A DNA stretch of 33,043 nt from NCBI RefSeq assembly GCF_001437125.1, contig NZ_JQCA01000030.1:1-33043 (forward strand). Direction: 5' to 3'. A model generated the notes under the pieces. The model made no database searches. It was given only the letters and a program-made list of their open reading frames with translations, and was not told the origin of the DNA. Numbering within the stretch: the stretch's first letter is position 1; the number at the start of each line of letters is the position of its first letter. Shown piece after piece: positions 32,397 through 33,043 of this stretch. The position numbers were made by a program, and so were the translations under genes. Origin of the DNA: Levilactobacillus paucivorans (lineage in GTDB: Bacteria > Bacillota > Bacilli > Lactobacillales > Lactobacillaceae).

Positions 32397-32440
32397 GTTT
32401 GGTGCAACTCCTTTAAATAATTGACTTTTTCGAGCAAAAT

Positions 32441-32466
32441 AAAAAAACTCCGCGCAAGTCGAAGTT
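32441..32466 (-). terminator. Terminator or attenuator between secE and nusG
   Basis: Minus-strand AACTTCG / CGGAGTT stem (one wobble), 7-base loop, then seven T. It lies inside the usual secE-nusG operon, with only about 45 bases and no good promoter before nusG. Confidence 0.65.
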
Positions 32467-32520
32467 CCTGTTACCTACCAATATAGCATATTTAACCGTG
32501 TTTGACCACTGACAATTCCA

Positions 32521-32697
32521 CTAGGAGAGGAACTTCAGTCCGTACTGGACGACCCAGTCAACGACAGCGAAGAAAATGGAGAAAAGAATTGAAATCCCCA
32601 CAACGGTCCCCGTGTCGTGCCGTGTTTGCTTAACACCTGGCCAAGAAACCTGCTTCATTTCTTGCCCTACTGACTTGAAAAATCGGAATAAACGCAT
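32521..32697 (-). CDS. secE: Preprotein translocase subunit SecE
   Basis: Small membrane subunit of the SecYEG channel. The translation, starting ATG 32697 and ending TAG 32521, is 58 residues: MRLFRFFKSVGQEMKQVSWP, then GVKQTRHDTGTVVG, then a single hydrophobic segment (ISILFSIFFAVVDWVV) and a short tail QYGLKFLS. The amphipathic helix with KQVSWPGVKQT is the SecE signature. AGGAGG lies 8 bases before the start. Order rpmG-secE-nusG is conserved. Confidence 0.95.
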   Translation of the reverse strand: MRLFRFFKSVGQEMKQVSWPGVKQTRHDTGTVVGISILFSIFFAVVDWVVQYGLKFLS

Positions 32698-32746
32698 GCT
32701 GTTGCCTCCTAAAATGTCCTGTGTTCGTTGGAATTGTTAGTCTAAA

Positions 32747-32896
32747 TTAACGGGTCTCACGATGTAACGTGTACTTCCCACAATATTTACAAAACTTCTT
32801 AACCTCAAGTCGTTCCGTGCGGGTTGCGCTTGCTGTGATGGTGTAATTCCGTGACCCACAAACTGAGCAGGCCAAAGCAATCTTCTTCTGAGCCAT
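32747..32896 (-). CDS. rpmG: 50S ribosomal protein L33, zinc-binding type
   Basis: A 49-residue protein: [20 protein letters not shown] then [24 protein letters not shown]. Two CxxC pairs mark the zinc-containing (C+) paralog. The ATG at 32896 has AAAGGTGG upstream; the longer in-frame reading through the promoter region is not real. First gene of rpmG-secE-nusG. Confidence 0.95.
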   Translation of the reverse strand: MAQKKIALACSVCGSRNYTITASATRTERLEVKKFCKYCGKYTLHRETR

Positions 32897-32942
32897 CTTG
32901 CCACCACCTTTAATTAAATCATGTTCAATCTCATACTGCATT

Positions 32943-32971
32943 AGATTACCATCAAATACCGGTCGCGTCAA
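32943..32971 (-). promoter_or_regulatory. Promoter of rpmG-secE-nusG
   Basis: Minus strand TTGACG, 17-base spacer, TAATCT, about 45 bases before rpmG. Nothing further is recognised up to the window end. Confidence 0.7.
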
Positions 32972-33043
32972 TCATTCAGCCAATAACGTATGTGTCAAGT
33001 TTTCCTAGGTGCCTTATAATCAACCAAATATTTATACACAATA

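Noticed and set aside
1-33043. tRNA genes, CRISPR repeats, transposases or phage genes
   Set aside because: None was found by reading both strands; no cloverleaf-like GTTCGA sets, regular spaced repeats or transposase motifs were seen.

Overview
The window looks like the chromosome of a lactobacillus with about 50% GC by eye. Levilactobacillus or a close relative is my guess, from protein style and GC; I could not search to confirm it. Every core gene reads as a Lactobacillales ortholog, the Shine-Dalgarno sequences are strong (AGGAGG), the SRP RNA is the short 4.5S-like form, and ribonucleotide reductase is class Ib (NrdHEF). I see no tRNA, rRNA, insertion sequence, phage gene or CRISPR array.

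Layout. (1) 1-3026, minus strand: tsaB-rimI-tsaD (tRNA t6A synthesis plus ribosomal protein acetylation), then a short winged-helix protein that looks truncated. (2) 3229-7260, minus: tmk-darA-holB-yabA-rsmI-acyl-ACP thioesterase, a replication, signalling and rRNA-modification operon with its own promoter. (3) 7436-11931, minus: a frameshifted RsmC-like methyltransferase, tadA, SRP RNA, then dnaX-ybaB-recR-yaaL. (4) 12009-15780, plus: nrdH-nrdE-nrdF behind a large inverted repeat that may be a pair of NrdR boxes; a bidirectional terminator closes it. (5) 15795-21950, accessory: a Vat-like acetyltransferase; then an alpha-L-rhamnosidase between two paralogous MFS transporters, read away from a divergent AraC-family regulator, with a cre site. 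(6) 22101-22717: a LOG-family nucleosidase, followed by a GC-rich element of about 200 bp with strong hairpins. (7) 23183-28830, minus: two large envelope membrane proteins, MprF and YfhO, whose upstream regions share two 10-base motifs. (8) 29286-32896, minus: rpmG-secE-nusG, rplK-rplA and rplJ-rplL, with leaders and promoters.

How it works together. Most of the window is housekeeping: translation (ribosomal proteins, t6A, TadA, RsmI), replication and repair (DnaX, HolB, YabA, RecR, Tmk), deoxynucleotide supply (NrdHEF) and secretion (SRP RNA, SecE). The accessory part is a self-contained, catabolite-repressible rhamnoside-utilisation locus: regulator, two importers and a cytoplasmic glycosidase. 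MprF and YfhO modify the envelope (aminoacyl-phosphatidylglycerol; glycosyl transfer to teichoic acid-type polymers) and may be co-regulated.

No unmistakably new multi-gene system is visible. The best leads are the structured GC-rich element at 22735-22934, the shared motifs upstream of mprF and yfhO, and the single-base frameshift in the RsmC-like gene. Start codons were chosen by Shine-Dalgarno spacing and often differ from the longest open frame.
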